Below, one piece after another: positions 43,901-55,302 of a stretch of 64,000 nt of DNA. The notes under the pieces were generated by a model, which was not told where the DNA came from, searched no databases, and was given only the letters and a program-made list of their open reading frames with translations. The stretch lies in NCBI GenBank assembly GCA_030248195.1, contig JASAND010028129.1, positions 29,444 to 93,443 of the forward strand, read 5' to 3'. A program made the translations under genes and the position numbers. How positions within the stretch are numbered: the first letter of the stretch is position 1; each line of letters opens with the position of its first letter. Source of the stretch: Trissonchulus latispiculum. Its lineage: Eukaryota > Nematoda > Enoplea > Enoplida > Ironidae.

Positions 43901-45743
43901 AAAATAGTTCAGTTTTCTTTCTCAACTCTGCTTCAGGACGGACCTAGACAGATTCAGACTGTGCAAACACGAAGCAACCCATTCACAATTCCGGCGAAAT
44001 TTGGGGAAGTAATCCTGGACTTTACACAACAGAAAACACACGTTCTGCCATTTAAAAAATAGCTTCAATTTAAAGATATTTAATCAAATTAGGCATTTGT
44101 CCTGCCTGCTTGTCAATACAGCAGCATGGTGGCATTCGTGGGCAGAAAACCTGAAACCCCATCTGGAAACGAAACCGAAAGCTAGAACAATAACCTGAAC
44201 CAGAAACGAACATTATATACTCTTCTCTTTATATAATCCAAACAATTGTCAAATACTACCATCGGAATTTTTTCATATCGATATCCGCCTATTCAAACAA
44301 AGCAATGGTTTCTACTAAGGTTCTCGTAGCTTTTCTCAGTTCTATCCTGAGCATGGAATTTCCAGTTTTAGTCCCGCTCCGCTGCTACAACTCATACTTC
44401 GAAACTTGGTGTAGTGTGACTGGAAATTTTTCTCAAATTGGATATTATCTGGACATTCGTTGTTTACCACAAAACTAAGCTGCGAACACACTGAGCCACT
44501 CTTTACTTATGCGACCCAGGGATATCAATTCACAAATATGGCGCTACGGAACCACTACAGCTAAAATCTAATACATTGCCAGAAGACTAACATTGCAACA
44601 GACCATGTAGGCTTTCTTACATAAAAGCACTAAACAACCGAAAACCTTTATTAGTAAAAAACACCAAAGCATACATGAAAAAGAAGCAACTAAAACAAGA
44701 CGATTACGCATTGGACAAATAAACAAACGACCCTGAATACAACCAAGTGTTTCATCGACTGACTTGTTTCATCGTTAACGTGTATCAAAAACTAAAACTT
44801 TACGTAAATGCTATGCGGCCAGCAATATCTAGCCCCAAATAAAGCAAGTTATAGTTGACAAACGACTAGGCATCAAAACTTCTGTACTGACCAAATACTC
44901 TACAAAAACAAAACGCCGAAGTATTCACAGTAAATCCGCGTCAAGAGCATCGATATAACACTTAAACGTTAAATTAAAAGCCCGATTAAATAAACTAAAA
45001 TACGAGCGTTAGTTAGTACAATTTTATTTAGTTTATCTCAAAGAATTTGTTTCGTTTCTTAGTTGAAGCTTAACCTGTTCCATGAAAGCAGTGGCATTGT
45101 CAGTTCTGGCATACTCAAATTCAAGTTCAGTAGCACTTTTGTCTCGCTATTTTAGACAGCTTTCCATGTGCGCCACTGACTTCAGGTTAACCACGCTGGC
45201 TAGAAACAGACCCGCTAACCATTCGTAAATCACTTTTGAACCTACAAAGTCAGCATAATATATCTGTTTTGAAAGTCTAAACTAGAAATTAAGGTATGCA
45301 TAACAAAGTCGCCTTCATCGCCAAACTAGTGTCTACCACCCTGCAACCCGAGAGATAAGGTAAAGATTCTGGTATACTTCTAGAGAGAGAGGGTCGTTTT
45401 CGGCAGGTTTCCCACAAGTGATGGATGACCTCCTCCAGACAATTCAAAATATATATCTTCATAAGCAGACAAATTAGTAAATTTTCCCATCTTTTCCTTA
45501 ATTTTTCGAAATTTTCGCTGTTGTTTTTAAGGCCTGTCGACTATGATAGTCAATGAACCAAAGCTATTTTAGCGATTTCCGGCTTACCAGTTTTCAAGCA
45601 CATAAACTGTAGAATTATAAAAATTTTTCAAAAAAATTTGTCCTCAATTCGGATGAGCCATTCCCCATCAATCACCATAAATCTTTCCCTGAATATATGT
45701 CAGTCATTGTTTCACCAAAACATTAAAATGCTCACAGACAAAA
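43901..45743. other. Intergenic, nothing recognised
   Basis: A/T-rich sequence without long open frames, element ends or hairpin clusters that I can support. Confidence 0.45.
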
Positions 45744-47687
45744 CTACATAGAAAGGAAACAATCCTCATCCTCAACAAGGATACAATTATCAGGCGTGGA
45801 AGGTGCCATGGTAAAGTTGTACTCAAAAAATGGATGATCAGACAGCCAGTCAGGAGTAGCAATTTTAGCCTTCATTCTGGCATTCTTCTCCATTTCAGAA
45901 TCCAATTTCAGAAACTTTTGGCCACCGGAAGAGCTCTCAGAAACAGGAAATGTGTACTCTAAAAGAGGTACAGGCTGTCCCGCTTCCACTGCAGTGCATC
46001 TCTGATTAGCCAAACTCTTAAGAACGCACTTCTGCATATCCGCATAGAGACTATTCAAGGGAAAACGGAATCTGATAGTTTTCAAACCGTACAATCCTCC
46101 TATTCTACGTCCTATCTCGGAGGGAAAGGAATAGCATCCCGGATTATGCTGAAGCCTTGAAATGTCCAGATAAAAGTCAAGCGTTTCCGAAGAAGGAAGA
46201 GATTCCAGGTAACTCCAAAACAAAGGGAGCGGCAGCTCATCCAAGTCAGGAATGAAAGATAGCTCGATATTACACAGGTCTGGAACAATTCCGCCATCCA
46301 AATAAATTCGTTTTGGATCTGTCATAGAATCCAAAATTTCGAGCGATCTGAAGGCTGAACCAACTCGAATTCCGGAAACCGGATTTCGGAATTTCACAAT
46401 TTCTAGGCGGAGTCGGACCAAAACGGGACAATAAATATCACAGTCCAAATTGACACCGTGAAAAGAGAGATAAGTGATGCTGTGGAGAAAACGGGAAAAG
46501 GATAAACCGGAACCCGAAGGTATAGTGAGAAAAGAATTAGAATGTCCATATCCGTTGAGACTGAAGGATCGAAGACGTGGCCACGGCAAAGAATCGCTGC
46601 TCGTTGGATTCCACGAAACACTGGAAAGCTCAATCATAGCAAAGTCAAGGAAGGCGAGACCTCCAAGGGCGTTTTCAACAAAATCCTGCAAACCGCTGTT
46701 ATCTTGACCGGTGAAAATGTCCAGACCAAATCTTTTAAGATTAGGATTCAGCGTCAGTACTTTTTTCAGCGACTCCAAATCATCTGCAAAATTCAGATTC
46801 AATTCCTCCAGATTTCCGAATCTCGTTAAAGCGAGCAACAACGCTCCAGGCAAAATCCTTCGGCAGACAGTGAGTCTCTTCAGTTGAGGAAATCGCAACC
46901 GGGCACACTCTTCGTCGCTGGGAAGATTGCCATCGGGGAACCCAGAAAAGGCTAATTCCTCCAAAAACGGACACTGGCGACTCAGGGAAAGCAGGGATTG
47001 ATAAGAAATCGTAGAACGCGGAATTATCAGAGATTTTAGATGGCAGATTGCACTCTCCATTTCCGGAATGAAACCTTCATGACCCAGAGGAACTGGGAAT
47101 GCCACCAGATAAGGTAAATTTTGTGGAATGAATAGTCTAAGAGTTTGGCTGGTTAGTTGAAATTCGCCAAAGTAGAAATCAAGACGACTGTCTCGAAGTG
47201 ATAGCTGGCTCGAAATTTCCTGCAACTCGTTCCGATTGGATACAGATTCGCTGCAGACAGTATTGTGCATCAGTTTCAGCGAAATGTTTGCAGGCAATTT
47301 CTCAATCGGGAGGGGACTCGAAGAGTCTGTAAAATCAACTGCCAAAGTATGCAAATGAGGAAAAACGTCACCTAGTTTGGCCAAAACGGATTCACTTATC
47401 GGATTTAGCAAGTAGAGTTCTCGCAAACCCGAAAACCGAGTCATGACCCAACTCAGTCGGCGGCCAACGGATTCAATTGGACCAGAAATTTCGGACCAGT
47501 CTGGATTCTCTGCGGCGCCAACGGCGAGAAATTCGACGTCCCGATAGGATTGGAAGATGAGACGCCGAAATCGAGTGGAGACTCTTTCCAGGAGAACTCT
47601 TTGACGCCACGGCATGTGATGGAAAACGCCCACCAGAATGTGATCAGGCAAATCAGGCAAAGGAAAATAGACATTGTCAGCTGCCAT
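45744..47687 (-). CDS. F-box/leucine-rich-repeat-like protein, copy 3 (intact)
   Basis: Start chosen at ATG 47,687 (MAADNVYFPLPDLPDHIL), giving 647 aa. The frame is open 19 codons further up, but that part crosses a splice acceptor (TTCTTTTTGTTTAG, ~47,719), so it is intron and 5' UTR. The F-box-like domain covers residues ~10-50. The rest is irregular leucine-rich sequence with phrases shared by the other copies (FQSYRDVEFLAVGAAE, LRELYLLNPI, CPFLEELAFSG). The likely role, from family knowledge, is substrate adaptor of an SCF ubiquitin ligase in cytosol or nucleus; the substrate is unknown. This is the only copy of the three without a disabling change and serves as the reference length. Confidence 0.85.
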   Translation of the reverse strand: MAADNVYFPLPDLPDHILVGVFHHMPWRQRVLLERVSTRFRRLIFQSYRDVEFLAVGAAENPDWSEISGPIESVGRRLSWVMTRFSGLRELYLLNPISESVLAKLGDVFPHLHTLAVDFTDSSSPLPIEKLPANISLKLMHNTVCSESVSNRNELQEISSQLSLRDSRLDFYFGEFQLTSQTLRLFIPQNLPYLVAFPVPLGHEGFIPEMESAICHLKSLIIPRSTISYQSLLSLSRQCPFLEELAFSGFPDGNLPSDEECARLRFPQLKRLTVCRRILPGALLLALTRFGNLEELNLNFADDLESLKKVLTLNPNLKRFGLDIFTGQDNSGLQDFVENALGGLAFLDFAMIELSSVSWNPTSSDSLPWPRLRSFSLNGYGHSNSFLTIPSGSGLSFSRFLHSITYLSFHGVNLDCDIYCPVLVRLRLEIVKFRNPVSGIRVGSAFRSLEILDSMTDPKRIYLDGGIVPDLCNIELSFIPDLDELPLPLFWSYLESLPSSETLDFYLDISRLQHNPGCYSFPSEIGRRIGGLYGLKTIRFRFPLNSLYADMQKCVLKSLANQRCTAVEAGQPVPLLEYTFPVSESSSGGQKFLKLDSEMEKNARMKAKIATPDWLSDHPFFEYNFTMAPSTPDNCILVEDEDCFLSM

Positions 47688-48328
47688 GGCTAAACAAAGC
47701 AGTTTATAAATCTTATCTAAACAAAAAGAACATGTAGAGTACACACATATCTGCTGATATTTTGATTGAAGTGCAGACAGGCCAGGCTGGACATTTTATC
47801 GAAGGTCCTCTTAATTCTGACCTTCTTCCGGAATGTGGGAAGGCTCTGAACTTCCTAACCACATTGAATGCACTTTCACAATGGTCCAGGAATAGGAGGA
47901 AGAAGAACAAGAAGAAGATGGGCTAACAAGAGTGAGGCAGCAGACAGGCTCTCCGTTATCAGCTGCAAGTATATACATACTCGGCACGCTAAAGGCCCAC
48001 CCCCACAAACGTGTATATACCTAATGAACCCCCACAAATCAGATCTTAGTAAAATCTGGAGTGGGAGATTGGTTTACTAAGTTCTGATTTTTGGAAGGAG
48101 GGGGTTGCTTGATACACACACTATCATTATGCACTCTTGGTACAGTAGGGTCGATCGGAATTCTGGTTCCGGTACTTTTGCTCTTGGCTACAATTATATA
48201 TACGGTTCCCTTCTCAGTATTAGTGAAGCACAGAGAAAGAAAGCAAGACAGAGGCGAAGCGCGGATAAATCGGACTTGGCTGTTCATTACTTATAACGGC
48301 TCCAAGATGATCCGTGATTACTAAGACC

Positions 48329-48763
48329 ATACATTAACATAGGGTCGGGTCCTGGGGGGGGCTTGTCCCCCTAGAATTTTGAGGGGGCTTGTACTTTGAA
48401 CCACAATTTTCAGGGGGGGGCTTGTACCTCAATAATAAATTTGTAAAAATTTTCGAAACATTAACGCTAATTTTATTAGAATTAGCAATTTTTTATTTAA
48501 ATTTGCAAGAAATCTTCAATTTTTTGAAAAAATTTCAAAATTTTGCTTGATTTTCCTGAAAAATTAAACATTTATTGCTAAAAAATTCCGGCGAAGCCGG
48601 AAATTTTTTTAGATTTTAGTGTAAAAACTAATTTTTTCCGGCTATTTTTGCCTACCCGTTGGCAATGTTTTTGTTACCCCTTGTCCCCGACGGCGGTAGG
48701 GCTTGTACTTTGTCAGTGTTGGGGGGGCTTGGACCCCCCCAGACTCCCCCGCGTTAACCTATG
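48329..48763. mobile_element. Poly-G MITE, CATAGGGTCGGG family, copy 1
   Basis: A perfect 9-bp repeat ACTAAGACC flanks the element (48,320-48,328 and 48,764-48,772). The ends are only partly inverted (CATTAACATAGGG versus CATAGGTTAACG). Inside are G8 tracts, repeated GGGGGCTTGTAC phrases and a core TTCCGGCGAAGCCGGAA hairpin at 48,587-48,603. Confidence 0.7.
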
Positions 48764-48999
48764 ACTAAGACCGAACCAAGGTGGGAGATCAAGGGCCATC
48801 TACCTCTATACCAGGGGCGAATCTGGGAGAGGGGGTCCAAGGGTCCAGAGCCCCTTTTTGGCTGGTTGCCCTTTTCAAAATCCTGGATACGCCCCTGCTT
48901 AAAATCCAAAGACCATTATGAGGCGAAAATACAATTATAGACATCAAGTTTTGGGGGACTTAACCCTCCATACACCAACATTTCGGATTTGACTTTGGC

Positions 49000-49182
49000 C
49001 TATCTTTGCTTAAAAATTCTGCCTGCATTCTGCATTCTGTCATAAACAATGATTTTATGAACAAGAACAATCTCAACTTTGTCTGGTAACACTCTTTGGT
49101 CTAAGAAATTCTTCGAAACAATTGTAACTTCCGGTTCAAATTTTCTACTGACCTCAGGACACCATCTATCTGCTGCTGCCAT
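49000..49182 (-). CDS. Candidate terminal exon or small ORF
   Basis: A 60-codon frame starts MAAADRWCPE and stops at 49,000. Just before it lies a clean acceptor TTTCCTTACCAG (ending 49,186), so it may be the last exon of a - strand gene or follow a 5' UTR intron as the F-box genes do. The protein is rich in Val, Lys and Glu without a recognised domain. It could also be chance. Confidence 0.25.
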   Translation of the reverse strand: MAAADRWCPEVSRKFEPEVTIVSKNFLDQRVLPDKVEIVLVHKIIVYDRMQNAGRIFKQR

Positions 49183-49489
49183 TATCTGGTAAGGAAACAA
49201 AAATTTGCACCAATTTCATCCTACCTCAAAGTAAAATCGAATGACAATTATCTATGTAATGTCGAAGAATTTGTGACGAACGACTGGCTCTGTAACTCCC
49301 TGGAACAAATTGAGCGAAAAGACACACGTTGAGATAGACTCGTGCTACATAGGAACAGTTCAAAAAGGAGTTTCCCCCATTCTTGATTATACTTAGGTAC
49401 ATAGGCCGTGAAAGGAACAACGCAGAAACAGACAAATGGACCGGTAGAAAACGGAGAAAAACAAACTTAAGTTAAATTTTCGTTCTGTG

Positions 49490-50590
49490 CTCAAATTTTC
49501 AATGTACTGTCCATGGATGAAACGGGGTGGTATGGGAGGAGTGCAAACTCCTCCCAGCCAGGAAAGAGTACAACCCCTACTGGCGAGGGGTAAGGAAAAA
49601 GTAAGCAGAAATGGTAGGGAAAAATAGGTTTTCGCACCGAAATACAGAAAATTTTCCGGCCCCGCCGCATTTTTTACTAAACTTTCTTAATTTTTTCAAA
49701 AAACTCGATCGAAATTTCCAAATTCTTTATAAAAATTGAGAATTTTCTTGAAATTCTTTAAAAACTGCTAATTTAGATTACTATATAATTTACGTTATTT
49801 AATGATTACAAGCCTCCTCGAAAATTTTGGTTCAGGGTACAATCCCCCTCAGAATTTTTTGGGAAAAGCCCCCCGAATTCGACCCTATCGTCTACTTTCA
49901 TCAGTCAGAATCGTATTAGTCAGAATTTCATTAGTCAGAATTTAAAATTTGAAATAATATAAGTTGAACTTTCATTTGTCAGAATTTCATTAGTCAGAAT
50001 TTCGTAAGTCAGAATTTTATATTTCTAGTTTCTTCAAAATCTCGCACGTTGCCCTTTCCCGATAAAGTAGGGGAGAGTAGAGAAGAGCAGAACTAAAATC
50101 AACTCTTTTGTAGCTCTTAACTCTTCCCCAAAAAGAACATTGATGATTTTCGACATACCATACCATACCATACCATAATCCAACAATTATTACGTACTCT
50201 TGGCCATTCTGATTCTTCTAGAATTCGAACGAAACAGCCTATCTTCATTTCCTGTCTACAAAATGTGGGTACCCAGTTGTTGGGGAAGGGGAACCCTTTT
50301 GAAATGAAAGTTTACTCGTTGTTGGTGTGTACAGCCAAGACACATATATATACTTGTGTCGACTAGATATCATTTTATAAAATTATCATCAAGATCAGCT
50401 ATCTTGCTACAGTTTGCACAAGGAAGAACAGTGCTTTTTTACAAAATTCTGACAACCGAAATTCTGACTAATGAAATTCTGACTTATGAAATTCTGACAA
50501 ATGAAAGTTCAACTTATATTGTTTCAAAAATCTAAATTCTAACTAATGAAATTCTGACTACTGAAGATAAACCGACCCTATGTGAATGTT
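49490..50590 (-). mobile_element. CATAGGGTCGGG-family MITE, copy 2, split by a foldback
   Basis: Reverse-oriented copy of the 48,329-48,763 family: AAAGCCCCCCGAATTCGACCCTAT at 49,864-49,888 and GACCCTATGT at 50,574-50,583 match that element's left end, with the 49,889-50,572 foldback inserted between. The far end near 49,490 is poorly defined. A core CCGGCCCCGCC word near 49,658 is a degraded hairpin. Confidence 0.55.
49889..50572. mobile_element. Foldback/Mutator-like element with 9-bp duplication
   Basis: The inverted arms, about 130 bp each, consist of repeated AGTCAGAATTTCATT words. Both arms contain ATATAAGTTGAACTTTCATTT. The perfect 9-bp duplication CGACCCTAT flanks it (49,880-49,888 and 50,573-50,581). 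Nine-bp duplications with long TIRs are typical of Mutator-like elements. The centre holds a CCATA microsatellite (50,157-50,177) and no transposase. Confidence 0.8.
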
Positions 50591-50602
50591 GTGATAGGTA
50601 CT

Positions 50603-51063
50603 TAGGGTTGTTCCGATACTAAATTGACCGAACCGGGCCCGGGCCTACATTATCAACCGGGCCGGGCCCGCTACTAGGCGCGGAGCCCAATCAAAGCCCT
50701 GAGCCAGCTACCAGGCCAGTCCCAAGGCCCGGGCCCGCTCCTTGGCCCGGCTTTAAATCCCCGATCAAGGCGACAGGCCCGGACTTCGAAGCCCGGGCCC
50801 GCTACTAAGCCCGGGCTTCGAAGTCCCGGCCGCAGCAAGTCCCAAACTCGCAAACTGAGCCCGACTGGCACGATGAGCCAGGCCGGCCCGGTGAGCCCGG
50901 CAGCCCCGGTGAGCCCGGCCTCTAAACCCGGGCCCGGTAGTGGGCCGGGCCCAACACAAAATTTTCCGGGCACGGACCTAAACCCCGGGCCAGACCTAAA
51001 CCGGCACGGACCTAAACCGGCCAAGGGTCAGGAGCACTCTACATGGCCCGGGGACAACCCTCT
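50603..51063. mobile_element. GGCCCGGG-rich DNA element
   Basis: The ends TAGGGTTGTTCC and GGACAACCCTCT are imperfectly inverted, and the 9-bp repeat ATAGGTACT flanks the unit (50,594-50,602 and 51,064-51,072). The interior is an irregular array of GGCCCGGG words that creates long GC-rich frames on both strands, which I regard as non-coding. Confidence 0.7.
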
Positions 51064-51073
51064 ATAGGTACTG

Positions 51074-51920
51074 TCCAATCCTTCAAATAGTAAATTAAGT
51101 AAAATTGTGACAATTTCCTCTTTATAGAAAAAATTTGGAACAATTCTTAGCTCTGGACAAGGAAACTAATTTTGAATAATTCCCGTTAATTTCGTCTGGG
51201 ATGAATTATCCCCCCAACCCTTTTGGGGAGGATAAAGTTCAATTGGGGACACTTGTATTAATAACATTCATTGACGTGTTTGCGCTATTGAAATTAAGTT
51301 TATATTGTCGTTTGTTGCTGGTTTAAAGGTTTCATGGTAAATGGGCATAACTTAATTTTTTAAAATTTTTAGAAACTTAAACTGGAAGCGCAACGTCATT
51401 ACAAAAATTGTTTTTGCTCATCGATTTAAAAGAATTGATTCAATTCCAGTACCCAATAATTTTACCCACACCCATGCTCTATGTCTGCGCAATCGGACGA
51501 AGTCGGGGCAACACTGTAGTAGCTCCCCCCCAAGACGATAAGACGCAAAAACAGTCACTGGGCGTCCGACCGCTCCGTATGTGACCAGCCGGCTTGTCAC
51601 CGGCCGGAACGTCGACAACCCGGTCTGGACAGGGCCCGTCGGTGCACAGCACTACTCTAACTACAATTCACTAAATATTGTAGAATAATTTGCAGGGCAT
51701 CTAAATAAAAACTCAACCAAGAGACAAGAACAATACTAACTAAAATAGCAAAAACCTATGCCTACACTTTTACTAAACGAAGCCTAGCTAAAAAATCCAT
51801 AGCCAGAGTACCATCTTTTTACTTCACGCAATACCATACATACATACATCTATTTACAATATTCTCAAATCAAGTCCATACAAAATCAATATCAACTAAT
51901 TTATCAATTTTTCAGATCGA
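51074..51920. other. Intergenic or 3' flank of the candidate host gene
   Basis: No supported gene. The 66-codon - strand frame at 51,418-51,618 has no domain. The first part could be 3' UTR of the gene whose last exon ends at 51,921. Confidence 0.35.
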
Positions 51921-52059
51921 TCACAAATGTTGTGTAGAATTTCCATTCCAATTAGCAGTATCCTCGTCTGGTCGAGTTTCATCCAACCGATTTCTCAGTG
52001 TAACCATGTTGCCCTCGTGGCGGATTGACCCAGAAGCAGAAGAATCACCAGCGGGCGAT
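51921..52059 (-). CDS. Candidate host gene, last coding exon
   Basis: The acceptor TTTTTGTGTTAG ends at 52,060. The exon opens with the third base of a codon and gives 45 residues (SPAGDSSASG..., ending STQHL) and a TGA at 51,921-51,923. The upstream exon at 53,653-53,437 ends with two bases of a codon, so the phases match exactly, giving a Gly codon at the junction. The sequence is polar, Ser/Asn/Asp-rich and without a domain. The intron between the two (1,377 bp) contains a foldback (52,129-52,578) and a MITE (52,848-53,155). Confidence 0.5.
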
Positions 52060-52128
52060 CTAACACAAAAATGAAAGAAAATGCAGCAAAATGTACACAT
52101 TACACAATTTACATAAACCTGGCAACTG

Positions 52129-52578
52129 GTGTATTAGAACGGCCGGGTGGAACCGGCCGGCGGCCGGGCGCCGAAAAACGTCACCGGCCGGCCGCCGGCC
52201 AGCGGCCGGCCGGCCGTTGGCCGTTCTTGGCCGGCGGCCACCGGCCGACCGGCCGCCGGCTAGCAACACAAATTTTTGAGTGTCTGAGCCAGAAAATTGC
52301 TAAATATTTAAATTATGCATTACAAAGACAATGAAAACAATTTTTACCTTATGTACTTGGATAAAGTTCACCTTCAGTCTTGAATTTGTTCTGTAAATAT
52401 TCGTCGCTGTGTTCAAATTGCAGTGTTAACTACAAATATTTGTGATAGGCCGGCGGCCAGCCGCCGGCCAACGGCCAGCCGGCGGCTGAACGGCCGAACG
52501 GCCAACGGCCGGCCGCCGGCCCGACGCTCAGCCGGGCTGGCCGCCGGCCGAAAAGCCGCCGGCCGTTCTAAAACACTA
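52129..52578. mobile_element. GGCCGG foldback element inside an intron
   Basis: Two GC-rich arms (52,129-52,270 and 52,445-52,578) made of GGCCGGCGGCC words are inverted relative to each other around an A/T-rich centre. The outer ends are GTGTATTAGAACGGCCGG and GTGTTTTAGAACGGCCGG (complement). A 10-bp duplication CTGGCAACTG flanks it (52,119-52,128 and 52,579-52,588), compatible with 9-10 bp Mutator-type insertion. Confidence 0.8.
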
Positions 52579-52847
52579 CTGGCAACTGCCAAGTATTAAT
52601 TTAAATAAAATTAATACAAAAACGGCTATGTTTTAATGGCTACGTATAGGACCGCTTCCTCTGAATAAAGGGATGGGACGTAGTGATGTTCATTGTCCAA
52701 TTTTTTGTGTTGACCGGCCGGTTAAGGACGAGGTAGAGTACGTAGGCCGTCAGTTAAGCCAGGCTCGTGACAGACCAGGGCTCTCCGTCAGCAAACAACA
52801 AACCAAGACCAGGGGCCGCTCCCCGGTACAGCAGTCAGTCTACTAGG

Positions 52848-53155
52848 CTGGGTTTACTGTAGTGGGGAGGGGGGCACCCTTACTTTTTGGGGCCCCCCCT
52901 CGAGCACCCCCACCTAAACTTTTTGGGCTCCCCCCCCACTCACCTTAGGGTGCCTAGACTAGAAGTAGCCAAATTTTCAGGATTTTTGGTCAACGTTTTC
53001 AAAAAATTTTCGGTGTCGCGTTGCTTACAAATCGTCTTGCTAAAACATAATTTCTGAACACTTTTTAGCTTAGTTAAAGCAGTATGAAAAACAGGCTATT
53101 TATACTGTATTTTTAGTATTGTTAGCCAATTTTATCGCCCCCCCCCCCCACTTCT
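52848..53155 (+). mobile_element. Poly-G MITE, CTGGGTTTA family, right end lost
   Basis: Starts CTGGGTTTACTGTAG followed by GGGGAGGGGGG, with CACCTTAGGGTGCC and the interior of the family. It stops in a C13 tract near 53,150 without the TAAAGTAAACCCAG end. Confidence 0.7.
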
Positions 53156-53436
53156 GGATCTTCCAGCCGCCTTCGGAGAACTCACTCAAGCCAGTACTCC
53201 TTCCCAGAACGCCACCGGAGGTGCAGCAGAAACGAACCCCAGCAAGAGTCCCAATAAAGACGCCATAGCGGGCTTCCACGACAAAAACGTCCCGAGCCAA
53301 TACGATCCTCAATACGCACCTTCAAGCAAAGAATGAACGGCCTCCCTCCCCCTACACCTGACTGTATTATGAAATCAGCCAATCAACGTAAAGGACAAAA
53401 ATGACTGAAGTAGCGAATGAATAAGAGAGAACTAAC

Positions 53437-53653
53437 CCAGCGCCCGATTTAGGACCACCACTCGATGATCCGGACTGGCCCGACCCTGGCGAAGCGGTGA
53501 CTGGTCGCGGCGAACCCGAGAAAAAGATGTTTCCAATCATAGTGTAGAGGAAAGTCAAGGGATCAGCCAAGACATCAGATAGCCCATCCACCCAGCCACA
53601 CCGCCAGTCGAAACGCCCGACTGACCACCACCGCTCCCGGGCATAAATCGCCT
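53437..53653 (-). CDS. Candidate host gene, internal exon
   Basis: 217 bp between an acceptor TTTTTGTCTTGTATTTTAG (AG at 53,655-53,654) and a donor GG|GTTAGT. The frame reads through (YARERWWSVGRFDW..., DPLTFLYTMIGNIFFSG...) into a Ser/Gly-rich end. The hydrophobic stretch might be a membrane segment. GC-rich third codon positions contrast with the A/T-rich flanks, supporting coding. It joins the exon at 52,059-51,921 in phase. I do not recognise the family. Confidence 0.5.
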
Positions 53654-54156
53654 CTAAAATACAAGACAAAAATAAAAATACAACATAATAGGAGATAAAC
53701 GGGAATGCTTCACAGAGGCCACCAGTAGCTAGATTGAGGTTGTATTTTGTTTTGGATAATACAGCTACATAGGGCGTACCCAAGATTTTGAAAAGGAAGG
53801 GGTTTTGGCATAACATGTACCGAAAAGGTAGGGGTTTTGACAAAAATTATACTTTTTGTAATGAAGTATTGAGAAAATTTTACTTCGTATAACCCAAAAC
53901 AAGGATGTTTCAACTTTCAACCCCCAAAACCTCGCCCCTGAGTACACCCATGCCACTATATACCACAGTAGTGGCAACATTTTCTCTGAAGCCAGTAGAC
54001 AGTAGAATTAGTACCAGTTCAATACAAAAACAAATTCGAGGTCATAAATATTACCTGAAACCAGGTTCCACAAAAATTTTCTCATCAGAAAACACGCAGA
54101 ATGGCACAAGAAGGAAGAAAATCGGGTTAAGATAAAAAAATGAAAGGGTTAAGGTC

Positions 54157-54557
54157 ATATATACCTGAACGGGAGGCCAAATTTCACTGACCCTTGTGGA
54201 AGCAAATTTGGGTACCCCTTGTGAGAGCGATTTTTCTTAAGCGTACTTTTGAAAGCGATTTTTAAGCGTTGTTTAACGTTTTTTAACGAAAAACAGCTAT
54301 TTTTTAGCTAAAACAACGTTTTTTGGGCGTTTTTTAGCGAAAAACAGTGATTTTTAATGAAAAATTCCGGCGTAGCCGGAAAAGTTTGCGAAATTGTAGT
54401 CGTAAAACCTATTTTTTGGGCCATTTTCTTACCCCTTGTGTGTGGCCAATTTTCTTACCCCTTGTGAGAGCAAATTTCGAGACCCCTTGTGGGCGACTTC
54501 GCGGAGGGGGGGGAATTTCCCCCCCCCCCTTTCCCCCCCCCCCTTGTCCACCTGTGG
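54157..54557 (+). mobile_element. Poly-C MITE, CCCCTTGTGG family, copy 1
   Basis: The perfect 8-bp duplication TTAAGGTC flanks it (54,149-54,156 and 54,558-54,565). It repeats the phrase CCCCTTGTG six times, has G8/C10 tracts near the right end, and carries a core TTCCGGCGTAGCCGGAA hairpin. It shares ~90% of its sequence by eye with 60,207-60,587. Confidence 0.8.
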
Positions 54558-54565
54558 TTAAGGTC

Positions 54566-55150
54566 TGAATTTTTATTAGCATTTTTCGATTTTCAAAATC
54601 CTCTGATGTTTGCCGCTCTTGCACTTTTGACAAGCTACTGTTCGCTCAGTATTTGATAGAAATTTTTTTGATTTCATTTCGGGACCGCCTAAGCATCTGC
54701 TTTAACGCAGTAGAAGTAACTTTTTAAAATGTGAAAGTTGCTTTTTTCTAAAAATCACCACCTTTTGACCCAAAATTTCAATATATATACTGGTATCAAA
54801 AAATTGTGTGCACATAAGTCATGCTAAATATTCCATCTTTGCTGAATCCAACTATGTCAAAATGTTACCGCTCGCTACAACGCTTATTGCGTGTGCTATA
54901 AATTTTCAAATATTTGCCCTTTTTATATACGGGTTATAATTACGGGTTACGGGTTATAATACGTACGTAGTTCAATTTCGAAGACGCAACAAACTGCGTG
55001 CAAACTAAACAGAAATATTAGAAAAAACAAAAGTTTTTTGGCCGAATTTTAAACAACGTTCCTAAATCCGGCTTGGGCAGCTACTTAGGAGAATGCCGTT
55101 TTAAAAATATTCTCCTAACTTAGGCGGGAATACCACCGCTCCATTTCTCT
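54566..55150. other. Intron-like spacer, nothing recognised
   Basis: A/T-rich, with a doubled TTACGGGTTATAA word near 54,930-54,960. It lies between candidate exons 2 and 3. Confidence 0.35.
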
Positions 55151-55302
55151 TAAATTAACAAAACTCTCAGCGTTTAGGACAATCTCTTGAAATGCCCATC
55201 CCCCTAAAACTGCAAGCAAACAAGCTGTAAACAAACTGTCCTTTACCAGGAGCAGCCAATATGGAGCTACAGAGCTGTCGATAGGTAGGCAAGCACCCGT
55301 AG

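Noticed and set aside
50674..51024. 116-codon frame rich in Gly/Pro/Arg
   Set aside because: It is the translation of GGCCCGGG repeats within a DNA element with its own target duplication.
51418..51618. 66-codon frame downstream of the candidate host gene
   Set aside because: No acceptor in phase with the last exon, which already ends in a stop at 51,921.
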